Shown one piece after another: positions 19,403-27,338 of a stretch of DNA of 39,657 bases. The position numbers were made by a program, and so were the translations under genes. Each line of letters starts with the position of its first letter. Position 1 is the first letter of the stretch. This DNA comes from Acetivibrio straminisolvens JCM 21531 (GTDB lineage Bacteria; Bacillota; Clostridia; Acetivibrionales; Acetivibrionaceae). The DNA lies in the NCBI RefSeq assembly GCF_000521465.1, contig NZ_BAVR01000035.1, forward strand, positions 1 to 39,657. Reading direction: 5' to 3'. The notes under the pieces were generated by a model that made no database searches, was not told the origin of the DNA, and saw only the letters and a list, made by a program, of their open reading frames with translations.

Positions 19403-19846
19403 ATGAAAAAAGTAAGTATTTATACTGACGGTGCCTGTTCCGGCAATCCGGGAGACGGGGGATGGGGCGCAATATTAATATACGGAAATCATAAAAAAGA
19501 AGTATCCGGTTTCGAAAAGGACACTACAAACAACAGAATGGAGCTTAAGGCTGCCATAAATGCTCTAAATATGCTAAAGGAACCGTGTGAAGTAGACCTT
19601 TACAGCGACAGTGCATATCTTGTAAACGGTTTTTTGCTAAACTGGGTTGAAAAGTGGAAAAAAAACGGCTGGAAGACTTCCGGTAAAGAAGATGTAAAAA
19701 ATTCGGAACTGTGGCAGGAACTTGACAGACTGAGCAGTATTCATAAAATCAGGTGGATTAAAGTAAAGGGACACAGCGATAATGAATACAACAACAGGTG
19801 TGACAAGCTCGCTACAGATGAAATCAAGAAAAACAGCAATAAATAA
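19403..19846 (+). CDS. rnhA: Ribonuclease HI
   Basis: RNase HI degrades the RNA strand of RNA:DNA hybrids. At 147 aa it matches the bacterial type 1 enzyme in length. The catalytic carboxylates are visible: D9 in [11 protein letters not shown], the Glu of NNRMELKAA, the Asp of [11 protein letters not shown], and the C-terminal Asp of NNRCDKLA. The basic-protrusion-like segment [11 protein letters not shown] and the histidine of KGHSDNEYN are present. ATG 19403 follows AAGGAG. It is spaced 20 nt from the Nudix gene and probably shares its terminator. Confidence 0.96.
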   Translation: MKKVSIYTDGACSGNPGDGGWGAILIYGNHKKEVSGFEKDTTNNRMELKAAINALNMLKEPCEVDLYSDSAYLVNGFLLNWVEKWKKNGWKTSGKEDVKNSELWQELDRLSSIHKIRWIKVKGHSDNEYNNRCDKLATDEIKKNSNK

Positions 19847-19866
19847 TCTTAGGAGGAGACATATTA

Positions 19867-20414
19867 ATGAATTATGAAGAAAAAACCATATCGAAAAAGA
19901 GTGTTTACAGCGGCAATATAATAAGCGTAGAAAGCGTTAATGTATTGCTTCCTAACGGAAAGGAAGCTCCCGCGATGTGGTTTTGCACCCGGGAGCATCG
20001 GTTGTTATACCCATAAACGATAATAATGAGATTTATATGGTAAGACAATACAGAAAGCCTGTTGAAAAAGAACTGCTTGAGTTGCCTGCCGGAAAGCTGG
20101 ACAAGGGCGAGGACCCCGGAGTTTGTGCAAAGAGGGAGTTAAAAGAGGAAACGGGACTCGAAGCTGATAAAATAAAGCATATTTTAAGTTTTTACTCGGC
20201 ACCGGGCTTTACCAATGAAATATTACATATATATGCTGCTGTCGGACTTCATGAGGGAGAAGCTTGTGCCGATGAGGATGAGTTTATTTCCACTAAAAAG
20301 GTTCCGGTAGATAAGCTTGTGGAAATGGTTCTAAACCATGAAATAACCGATGCCAAATCCATAATAGGCATATTTTTGGCAGAGAAGATAGTAAAAGGGG
20401 AAATAAAAATATAG
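19867..20414 (+). CDS. Nudix hydrolase, ADP-ribose pyrophosphatase type (one frame break)
   Basis: This enzyme probably hydrolyses ADP-ribose to AMP and ribose-5-phosphate. A complete Nudix box GX5EX7REUXEEXGU is present (GKLDKG..ED, then AKRELKEETGLEA). The preceding strand MVRQYRKPVEKELLELPAG is characteristic of the NudF/YqkG group. The N-terminal 36 codons (MNYEEKTISKKSVYSGNII onward) are in another frame; the break is at CCC 19969-19971, and adding one C gives a join into DVVLHPGASVVIPI. The repaired product is 182 aa. ATG 19867 follows AGGAGGAG. It is the last gene before the terminator at 20475. Confidence 0.9.
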
Positions 20415-20474
20415 GACAAGAATGAATAGTTTAAAAGTCAATCTTATAGACCAGCTGTTGTTTTTAAGTAAAGT

Positions 20475-20511
20475 TTACAATACATTTTGATGTATTGTAA
20501 TTTTTTTTTTT
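20475..20511 (+). terminator. Terminator after the Nudix gene
   Basis: A perfect 10-bp stem (20475-20484 with 20491-20500), a 6-nt loop and eleven T. Confidence 0.9.
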
Positions 20512-20594
20512 ATTCTACAGCATAGAATCTTTAATGTAAAAGGCAATTGCCTGACAGTATCTAAACTTAGCAAAAAAAACTTAGAGGGGATAAA

Positions 20595-21224
20595 ATGATA
20601 AAGAAAATACATGAGGTCTTAACTTCGCATATAAAAAACAACATAAACACATATTTTTTTCTTCTGCTGATGTATATTGGGGGAATATCCGCAGGAGCTT
20701 TTACTGTTAATGGATTAAGCTCACTACAAAGAAACGAACTGATAAATTACTTTCAAGGATTCTTAGAACTTTTTAAACATCAATGGGTTGACAGCAACGA
20801 AATATTAAGAATCTCCATTATGGATAACGCAAGACTGGTAATTGCCTTATGGGTTTTGGGAGTAACTATCATCGGTATACCTTTTATATATCTTCTTATT
20901 GGTATAAGAGGATTTATTACCGGATTTACATCGGGCTTTATAATATACATTATAGGGCTGAAAGGTGCTGTATTTACATTACTGACAATTCTCCCTAAGG
21001 AAATAATCACGGTTCCGTGTATTATTGCTCTCGGGGTAAACGGTATCAAATTTTCGCTTAATATTGTAAAGAACAAATCAGCCAAGCAAATATCGAAAGA
21101 CAGCCTTAAAACAAACTTTGTTGCTTACTGCTTTGTTACTTTGTTTTTTTCGTGCCTTATGCTTGCGGGAATACTGGTGGAGGCCTATATTTCACCGGTA
21201 TTTATGAGAATGATGATTTCTTGA
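20595..21224 (+). CDS. spoIIM: Stage II sporulation protein M
   Basis: SpoIIM belongs to the SpoIIDMP peptidoglycan-degrading machine that drives engulfment of the forespore. The 209-aa protein has about five membrane helices and the family pattern: LLLMYIGGISAGAFTVNGL near the start, NARLVIALWVLGVTIIGIP in the middle, then GFTSGFIIYIIGLKGAVF. ATG 20595 follows TTAGAGGGG. It sits between the Nudix gene and xerD, a neighbourhood common in clostridia and bacilli. Mother-cell (sigma-E) expression is known for the family; I do not see a convincing sigma-E promoter here. Confidence 0.92.
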   Translation: MIKKIHEVLTSHIKNNINTYFFLLLMYIGGISAGAFTVNGLSSLQRNELINYFQGFLELFKHQWVDSNEILRISIMDNARLVIALWVLGVTIIGIPFIYLLIGIRGFITGFTSGFIIYIIGLKGAVFTLLTILPKEIITVPCIIALGVNGIKFSLNIVKNKSAKQISKDSLKTNFVAYCFVTLFFSCLMLAGILVEAYISPVFMRMMIS

Positions 21225-21378
21225 ACCGTATTGTTTACATACAACAGTACTGCTAAAAAAAATCGATATAGTTCATGGTTATAATTGCATAAATACTATT
21301 ATATTGTAAGTTATGCACAAAAAAAAAACAAGAAAATTATTCAATGTACCGAATTATTCTACATAACATGGGAAAATA

Positions 21379-21408
21379 TTGCATTGTAACTAGAAATTCT
21401 TATATAAT
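21379..21408 (+). promoter_or_regulatory. Sigma-A promoter of xerD
   Basis: TTGCAT (21379-21384) and a perfect TATAAT (21403-21408) are separated by 18 nt. It would give a leader of roughly 130 nt before xerD. The rest of the 21225-21548 gap is AT-rich with no gene or clear hairpin. Confidence 0.6.
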
Positions 21409-21548
21409 GTAAAGGATGAGTAAAATATTGTTAACTGAAATACTTCAAAATAGCGGTGTTAGACGTTGAGAAGCAATATGATTTTATGTATTGATAGCAT
21501 GCTAAATTTTAATATTTAAAATAAATTTTGTATATAAGAAGGAGTAGA

Positions 21549-22439
21549 ATGCTAATGGAAGAATTGGTGTTGGATTTTCTGGATTTTCTGAAAAATGATA
21601 AACGATTGTCTCTTAATACTTTGCAATCTTATAAAAGAGACATAGAGCAGTACATTACATATTTAAAGGATATGAAGGTTCAAAATATTGCAAATACGAA
21701 TAAAACTACTGTTATAGCATATCTTTTGCACTTACAAAAAAAAGGCAGGGCTACTTCTACCATATCCCGCAATCTTGCATCGATAAGGTCATTTTATCAA
21801 TACCTAACCAAAAAGGGGATAATATCTCAGGATCCCACAGAAAATCTGGAGTCGCCTAAAGTAGAAAAGAAACTTCCGCAGATTCTCTCGACAAAAGAAG
21901 TGGAGCTTCTTTTGGATCAGCCAAAGTGTGATGATTTAAAGGGGTACAGAGACAAGGCGATGCTTGAACTCCTTTACGCTACGGGAATAAGGGTGTCAGA
22001 GCTTATTTCCCTTGATTTGGAGGATGTAAACCTTGAAATGCAATTTATAAGATGTAACAAAGGAGCAAGGGAAAGAATTATACCAATCGGTTCACTATCT
22101 GTAAATGCCCTGAGCGAATACTTGTCGAAATCAAGAAATCTTTTGATACAAAGACCTGATGAAAAAGCTCTGTTTGTTAATGTAAACGGAAAAAGGCTGA
22201 CCAGGCAGGGATTCTGGAAGATAATAAAGCAGTATAAGAATCAGGCTAAAATCAACAAAGACATAACTCCACATACTCTTAGGCATTCCTTTGCTGCACA
22301 TCTTCTTGAAAACGGTGCAGATTTAAGGTCAATACAGGAAATGCTCGGACATTCCGACATTTCGTCAACACAGGTTTATGCGCAGCTTGCAAAAAATCGA
22401 ATAAAGGAAATCTATAAAAAAACTCATCCGAGAGCGTGA
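21549..22439 (+). CDS. xerD: Tyrosine recombinase XerD
   Basis: XerD resolves chromosome dimers at dif with its partner recombinase. The N-terminal SAM-like DNA-binding domain (FLDFLKNDKRLSLNTLQSYK) is followed by the catalytic domain with the full set of residues: Arg in LLYATGIRVSELISL, Lys in RCNKGARERIIP, HxxR in PHTLRHSFAAHLL, His in MLGHSDISSTQ and the nucleophile Tyr in VYAQLAKNRIKEIY. The length of about 296 aa is standard. ATG 21549 has AAGGAG close by; ATG 21555 is an equally possible start with better spacing. Position before deoB supports host XerD over a phage integrase. Confidence 0.93.
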   Translation: MLMEELVLDFLDFLKNDKRLSLNTLQSYKRDIEQYITYLKDMKVQNIANTNKTTVIAYLLHLQKKGRATSTISRNLASIRSFYQYLTKKGIISQDPTENLESPKVEKKLPQILSTKEVELLLDQPKCDDLKGYRDKAMLELLYATGIRVSELISLDLEDVNLEMQFIRCNKGARERIIPIGSLSVNALSEYLSKSRNLLIQRPDEKALFVNVNGKRLTRQGFWKIIKQYKNQAKINKDITPHTLRHSFAAHLLENGADLRSIQEMLGHSDISSTQVYAQLAKNRIKEIYKKTHPRA

Positions 22440-22500
22440 TTAAACAAATTTAAACAAAAAAAGAATGATTTATTAAACTTAATATTTGTAATATAATAAA

Positions 22501-22529
22501 AAGGTGGGATAAAAATATCCTGCCTTTCT
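22501..22529 (+). terminator. Terminator after xerD
   Basis: An 11-bp stem with two G-T pairs (22501-22511 with 22516-22526) and a T-rich tail. The dispersed element copy 3 starts 8 nt later. Confidence 0.65.
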
Positions 22530-22537
22530 TATTTTAC

Positions 22538-22564
22538 CTCTTGGAGTGAAATGAAAGAGGCAAA
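22538..22564 (+). repeat. Dispersed hairpin element, copy 3 (short)
   Basis: Matches the first 27 nt of copies 1 and 2 with one change (GGAGTG for GGAATG). It keeps the self-pairing CCTCTT/AAGAGG. It lies in the deoB leader, about 30 nt before the start codon. Confidence 0.62.
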
Positions 22565-22594
22565 CCTTTATTAAAATCAAAGGAGAAGGAAGCT

Positions 22595-23761
22595 ATGAAA
22601 AGAGCTATAATAATTGTTTTGGACAGTGTAGGCATGGGAGAGCTTCCCGACGCAATAAAATACGGTGATGTAGGCAGCAACACTTTAGGAAATATTGCTA
22701 AAAATTTACCGGACTTTAGTCTTCCAAATCTTGAATCGCTGGGACTGGGAAATATTGACGGCATGACAGGTTATAAGCCTTCAAAAAATCCTATCGGCTG
22801 CTACGGAAGAATGGCAGAAAAATCTGCAGGCAAGGACACAACAACGGGACATTGGGAGATTGCCGGTCTAATATTGGATAAACCCTTTCCGGTATATCCA
22901 AATGGCTTTCCCGAGGATGTGATAAAAAAATTTGAAGATAGTATAGGAACAAGGACTTTGGGAAATGTTGCGGCTTCAGGGACAGAGATAATCAAGCTGT
23001 TAGGAGATGAGCATGTAAAGACAGGATATCCAATTGTGTACACATCTGCCGACAGTGTGTTTCAAATAGCGGCCCATGAGGATGTAGTACCGGTGGAAAA
23101 GCTCTATGATATGTGCCGGACGGCAAGAAAAATTCTTGCCGGAGAACATGCTGTAGGACGAGTAATTGCAAGGCCCTTTATCGGTGAGTCCGGAAACTAC
23201 AAAAGGACTGACAGGAGAAAAGACTTCTCCCTTGACCCTGTAGGAAAAACTCTCTTGGACTATGCTGTTGAAAGCGGATACAAAGTTAAAGCGGTTGGCA
23301 AAATTGAGGATATATTTAATAATAACGGCATTACTGATTCTGTACATATACATGACAACATGGATGGAGTGGACAGAACGCTTGAATATATGAAGGATGA
23401 CTTTGAGGGAATTCTTTTTACAAATCTTGTAGACTTTGACATGATCTATGGACATCGCAACAATATTGAGGGTTATGCCAATGCTTTAAGGGAGTTTGAC
23501 CGAAGAGTTCCTGAAATATTAGGGCAATTGGCGGAAGATGACCTTCTTATTATAACTGCGGACCACGGCTGTGACCCATCCACGGAAAGTACCGATCATT
23601 CACGAGAGTATGTACCTTTGCTAGTGTACGGAAAGAAATTTAAGAGCAATGTAAACCTAGGTACCAGAAGTACTTTTGCAGATGTTGCAAAGACTGTTGC
23701 CCACTATCTTGGGATTGGCAACAGCTTAATGGGAGAAAGTTTTCTTTTAAGCATCCTGTAA
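22595..23761 (+). CDS. deoB: Phosphopentomutase
   Basis: DeoB interconverts (deoxy)ribose-1-phosphate and -5-phosphate, linking nucleoside breakdown to central metabolism. At 388 aa it is full length for this alkaline-phosphatase-superfamily enzyme. Metal-binding residues are visible in [14 protein letters not shown], in the [13 protein letters not shown] loop with the phosphorylated Thr, and in [22 protein letters not shown] 22595 follows AAAGGAGAAGGA. The gene for the nucleoside phosphorylase whose product it uses begins 31 nt downstream, so the two form a salvage operon. Confidence 0.97.
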   Translation: MKRAIIIVLDSVGMGELPDAIKYGDVGSNTLGNIAKNLPDFSLPNLESLGLGNIDGMTGYKPSKNPIGCYGRMAEKSAGKDTTTGHWEIAGLILDKPFPVYPNGFPEDVIKKFEDSIGTRTLGNVAASGTEIIKLLGDEHVKTGYPIVYTSADSVFQIAAHEDVVPVEKLYDMCRTARKILAGEHAVGRVIARPFIGESGNYKRTDRRKDFSLDPVGKTLLDYAVESGYKVKAVGKIEDIFNNNGITDSVHIHDNMDGVDRTLEYMKDDFEGILFTNLVDFDMIYGHRNNIEGYANALREFDRRVPEILGQLAEDDLLIITADHGCDPSTESTDHSREYVPLLVYGKKFKSNVNLGTRSTFADVAKTVAHYLGIGNSLMGESFLLSIL

Positions 23762-23792
23762 AGCATTATGATTACTTTCGGAGGTCAAAATT

Positions 23793-25093
23793 ATGAGAAT
23801 GGTTGATCTTATAAATAAAAAAAGCGTGGAGAGGCTTTAACTGCTGCTGAAATTGATTATATTGTCCAAGGCTATACAAAGGGCGAAATACCGGACTATC
23901 AAATGTCTGCATTTTTGATGGCTGTATATTTTAAAGGAATGAACAAGGAAGAGACTGCAAGCCTCACTTTATCCATGGTCAATTCCGGTGAATATGTTGA
24001 CCTGTCGATGATTGAGGGCATCAAGGTTGACAAACATTCCTCCGGTGGAGTGGGAGATAAAATAAGCCTTGTAATAGTTCCGCTCTGCGCCTGTGCGGGA
24101 ATCCCAGTGGCAAAAATGTCCGGACGGGGATTGGGGCACACGGGGGGAACTATTGATAAATTGGAGTCCATAGAAGGTTTTAGAACCGAGCTTACAAAAG
24201 AGGAATTTATAAATAATGTAAATAAATATAAAATGGCTATAGTAGGTCAATCGCCAAATCTCACTCCTGCAGACAAAAAAATATATGCTTTAAGGGATGT
24301 TACCGGTACCGTAGACAGCATACCGCTTATAGCAAGCTCAATAATGAGCAAAAAAATAGCGTCCGGGTGCGATTGCATTGTTTTAGATGTCAAGGTGGGC
24401 TCCGGAGCTTTCATGAAGTCGGTGGATGAAGCGGTGATTTTGGCAAGGACCATGGTGGAAATAGGAAAGTCTCTTGGGAGAAAAACTGTGGCAGTTGTAA
24501 CGGATATGAGTCAGCCGTTAGGACATGAAGTAGGAAACGCCAACGAGGTAAAGGAAGCAATAGATATATTGAAAGGATGCGGCGCCGAGGATGAGACGGC
24601 GGTGGCATTGATAATTGCATCCCATATGGCAGTCTTGGGCGGTGCCTTTTCCGATTATGAATCAGCATATGCTCAAATGTGCAAATTGATAGAATCCGGA
24701 GATGCCGTAAAAAAATTAAAGGAATTGATTAGTATACAGGGTGGAAATCCTGAGGTAGTAGACAATCCTAATCTTTTGCCTCAGGCCAAAAGGCACATAG
24801 AAGTTAAGGCTTCAACGGAGGGATATATAAATTCTATTAATGCAGAAGACATAGGTGTTTCGGCAATGCTTCTCGGTGCCGGAAGAAAGACCAAAAATGA
24901 CAGTATAGACTTTGCGGCAGGTATTACGATGGTAAAAAAGGTAGGCGATTGGGTTGATAAAGGAGATACTCTGTGCATACTTCATACCAATATGCCGGAC
25001 TGCAACAACGCAGAAGAGCTTTCTAAAAACGCTTTTGTCATAAAAGGCACAAAACCTGAGCCCGTTAAATACGTTCACTGTATTATTGATTAA
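23793..25093 (+). CDS. pdp: Pyrimidine-nucleoside phosphorylase (one frame break)
   Basis: Pdp splits uridine and thymidine with phosphate, giving the base and (deoxy)ribose-1-phosphate for DeoB. Family signature: KVDKHSSGGVGDKISLV followed by KMSGRGLGHTGGTIDKLES. SMMSKKIASG-type and VKVGSGAFMKS motifs are also present, and the C-terminal domain is complete. The first codons (MRMVDLINKK) are in another frame; the break is in the A-run 23817-23823, and one more A gives RGEALTAAEIDYIVQGY, the usual N-terminal helix. The repaired length is 433 aa, exactly typical. ATG 23793 follows GGAGGT. Confidence 0.95.
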
Positions 25094-25184
25094 AGGAAAC
25101 GTACAAACTTTTTTAAATTAAGTATATATAGGCTTTTTCAAGCATAAAAATCTAATGATGATAAATGCTTGGAGGGGTCTTTAA

Positions 25185-26399
25185 GTGTTGAGAAAAGTTA
25201 TAATTTTTGTTGTTGCAGCAGTATTTTTGTTAAACATAATGACAATATCTGTTCTTTCGGCTCCGGCTGTTGATGAGCCGGTATACGATGTCGAAACTGT
25301 TGCCGATATAATGACAAACACCAATGTATTTGAATTGCAAGCAAAAAGCTATGTTCTGATGGATGCTGCAACCGGTCAGATTCTTTTGGAAAACAGGAGC
25401 CATGAAGAGCTTCCCATAGCAAGTATAACCAAAATCATGTCCATGTTGCTGGTAATGGAAGCAATTGATTCCGGTAAAATCAACATGGATGATATAGTTA
25501 CAGCATCGGAGTATGCTTCAAGTATGGGAGGTTCTCAGGCGTATATTGAGCCGGGCGAGCAGTATTCCGTAAAGGATGCTTTAAAAGCAGTTGCTACCCA
25601 CTCGTCCAATGACGTAACTGTTTCTCTGGCCGAACTCGTAGCCGGAAGCGAGCAGGCTTTCGTGGTTCTCATGAACGAAAGGGCAAAGGAACTCGGCATG
25701 GAGAATACAAATTTCCTTGATTGTACCGGTCTTACGGATGAAGGACATTACAGCACCGCATACGATGTTGCACTTATGTCGAGGGAGCTTATTGTAAATC
25801 ATCCGAGGATTCTTGAGTTTACTTCCATCTGGATGGATTCCTTCAGAAACGGAGAATTTCAACTGGTTAATACCAATAAGCTTGTTCATTTCTACGAAGG
25901 ATGTGACGGACTGAAAACAGGCTTTACCCGTGCAGCAGGCCATTGCCTTTCGGCAACTGCCACAAGGAACAACATGAGGCTCATTTCGGTAGTATTGGGT
26001 GAGCCGGACTCAAACACCAGATTTGCAGAAACGAGAAAGCTTTTAGACTATGGATTTGCCAATTATGAATCTACACAGGTAAACAAAAAAGGGGAAGTAG
26101 TTAACGAAATCGAAGTTAAAAAAGCTTTAGTTCCCAAGATAAAGGCCCTTTACAGCGATGACGTAAAACTTCTTCTTGCAAGAGGCGACAAAGGAAAGGT
26201 AATTAGGGAGGTAAGATTGAAAGGATCCCTTACGGCGCCGGTGTCAAAAGGTGATAAAGTAGGAGAAGTAGTTTATAAAATCGATGAAAAGGAAATCGCA
26301 AAAGTAGATCTTGTATCCGACAGGGATATAGAAAAAACCTCCTTTGGAAAGTTGTTTATAACAATGTTTTCAAGCTGGTTTAATCTAGGAAGAAATTAA
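25185..26399 (+). CDS. D-alanyl-D-alanine carboxypeptidase, DacF type
   Basis: A penicillin-binding serine peptidase (S11) that trims D-Ala from peptidoglycan stem peptides. A signal peptide (residues 1-26) is followed by all three active-site motifs: S80-ITK83, S140-S-N142 and K244-TG. The C-terminal PBP5-like beta domain is present (from about residue 305), and a final hydrophobic segment (FGKLFITMFSSWFNLG) would act as the membrane anchor. The start is GTG 25185, 8 nt after GGAGGGG. Placement after deoB/pdp resembles the B. subtilis drm-pupG-dacF neighbourhood, so this is probably the sporulation-associated DacF. Its own terminator follows. Confidence 0.92.
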   Translation: MLRKVIIFVVAAVFLLNIMTISVLSAPAVDEPVYDVETVADIMTNTNVFELQAKSYVLMDAATGQILLENRSHEELPIASITKIMSMLLVMEAIDSGKINMDDIVTASEYASSMGGSQAYIEPGEQYSVKDALKAVATHSSNDVTVSLAELVAGSEQAFVVLMNERAKELGMENTNFLDCTGLTDEGHYSTAYDVALMSRELIVNHPRILEFTSIWMDSFRNGEFQLVNTNKLVHFYEGCDGLKTGFTRAAGHCLSATATRNNMRLISVVLGEPDSNTRFAETRKLLDYGFANYESTQVNKKGEVVNEIEVKKALVPKIKALYSDDVKLLLARGDKGKVIREVRLKGSLTAPVSKGDKVGEVVYKIDEKEIAKVDLVSDRDIEKTSFGKLFITMFSSWFNLGRN

Positions 26400-26430
26400 A
26401 TAGTTCACCACAATAATCCGGCAATAATTG

Positions 26431-26467
26431 ACCGTGTCAACCCAACTTGCAGGGTACACGGTTTTTT
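26431..26467 (+). terminator. Terminator after the D,D-carboxypeptidase gene
   Basis: ACCGTGT (26431-26437) pairs with ACACGGT (26456-26462), with an inner CCC/GGG pairing, followed by six T. Confidence 0.8.
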
Positions 26468-26567
26468 GCTTTTACTTGAAAAGTACTGAGAGTAGGATAT
26501 AATTATAACTATATCCAAGAAACTGTAGCAACAGTAAATGGGGAATATACTAAAAGGGTTGATAAAC

Positions 26568-27220
26568 ATGGTTTTATTAGAAATATTTCTTGGTGCCTTT
26601 ATTATAGGTTTCTCAGGTGCAATGATGCCTGGACCTATGCTTGGAATCACAATAGACGGTAGCCTTAAAAAAGGCTGGATAGCAGGACCACTGGTAGTTC
26701 TAGGTCACGGAATCCTGGAACTTATATTGATTTTTGTCATGACATTTGGACTTAAAAACTTCTTTTCCAATTTAACAGTTGCAGGACTTATTGGATTGTT
26801 TGGCGGTCTTTTTCTTGCATGGATGGGATATGATATGGTAAAGTCCTCTATTAATAAATCGGTTTCACTAAACAACCAAAAAACAGGGAATAATTCAAAC
26901 ATGAGAAACCTTGTATTGTCAGGGATATCTATAAGTGCAACCAATCCTTACTTTATCCTATGATGGGCATCAACAGGAATGGAATCGGTACGACGAGCTT
27001 ATACTATAGGGTTAATCGGTGTTCTGTTTTTTATATAGGACATATTTTATCGGACTTTGCATGGTACACCGTAATATCCACTGCAATTTCGAAAGGAAAG
27101 AAGCTTATTAGCGATACTGTGTATTCTTCAATTGCTTTATTGTTAGGAATATTTATTATAGCTTTTTCCTTCTATTTTATAAGCAGTGGATGGAAGATGC
27201 TTTCAAGTAGTATGATGTAA
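26568..27220 (+). CDS. LysE-family amino-acid exporter (stop codon plus frame break)
   Basis: A six-helix exporter of the LysE/RhtB type, probably moving amino acids or their derivatives out of the cell. The first helix carries FIIGFSGAMMPGPMLGITI, with the family PGPM motif. The second half reads FYIGHILSDFAWYTVIST. Two lesions separate the halves: an in-frame TGA at 26961-26963 where the family has Trp (NPYFIL then WASTGMESV), and a break in the T-run 27027-27032 that one T repairs (GVLFFYIGHILSD). The repaired length is 217 aa. The TGA cannot be fixed by the same kind of missing base, so this gene may be truly damaged. ATG 26568 is chosen by homology-like length; its ribosome site (AAAGGG) is weak. 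Confidence 0.75.
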
Positions 27221-27264
27221 AATATAAAAGAGAATGGCAATTATAAACTTTATAACAGGAGATG

Positions 27265-27308
27265 AAAAACCTCCTTCTCGGCATATTCTTGCAAGAAGGA
27301 GGTTTTTT
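27265..27308. terminator. Bidirectional terminator between lysE and the C25 gene
   Basis: A perfect 14-bp stem (27265-27278 with 27294-27307) has A- and T-runs at its ends, serving both convergent genes. A decayed copy of the same hairpin lies at 30526-30567. Confidence 0.85.
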
Positions 27309-27338
27309 AGTTATTCAGTCAAATTATTTATTGCATTC

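Noticed and set aside
21549-22439. Phage or integron integrase
   Set aside because: Length, motifs and the spoIIM/deoB neighbourhood fit housekeeping XerD; no attachment site or cargo is seen.
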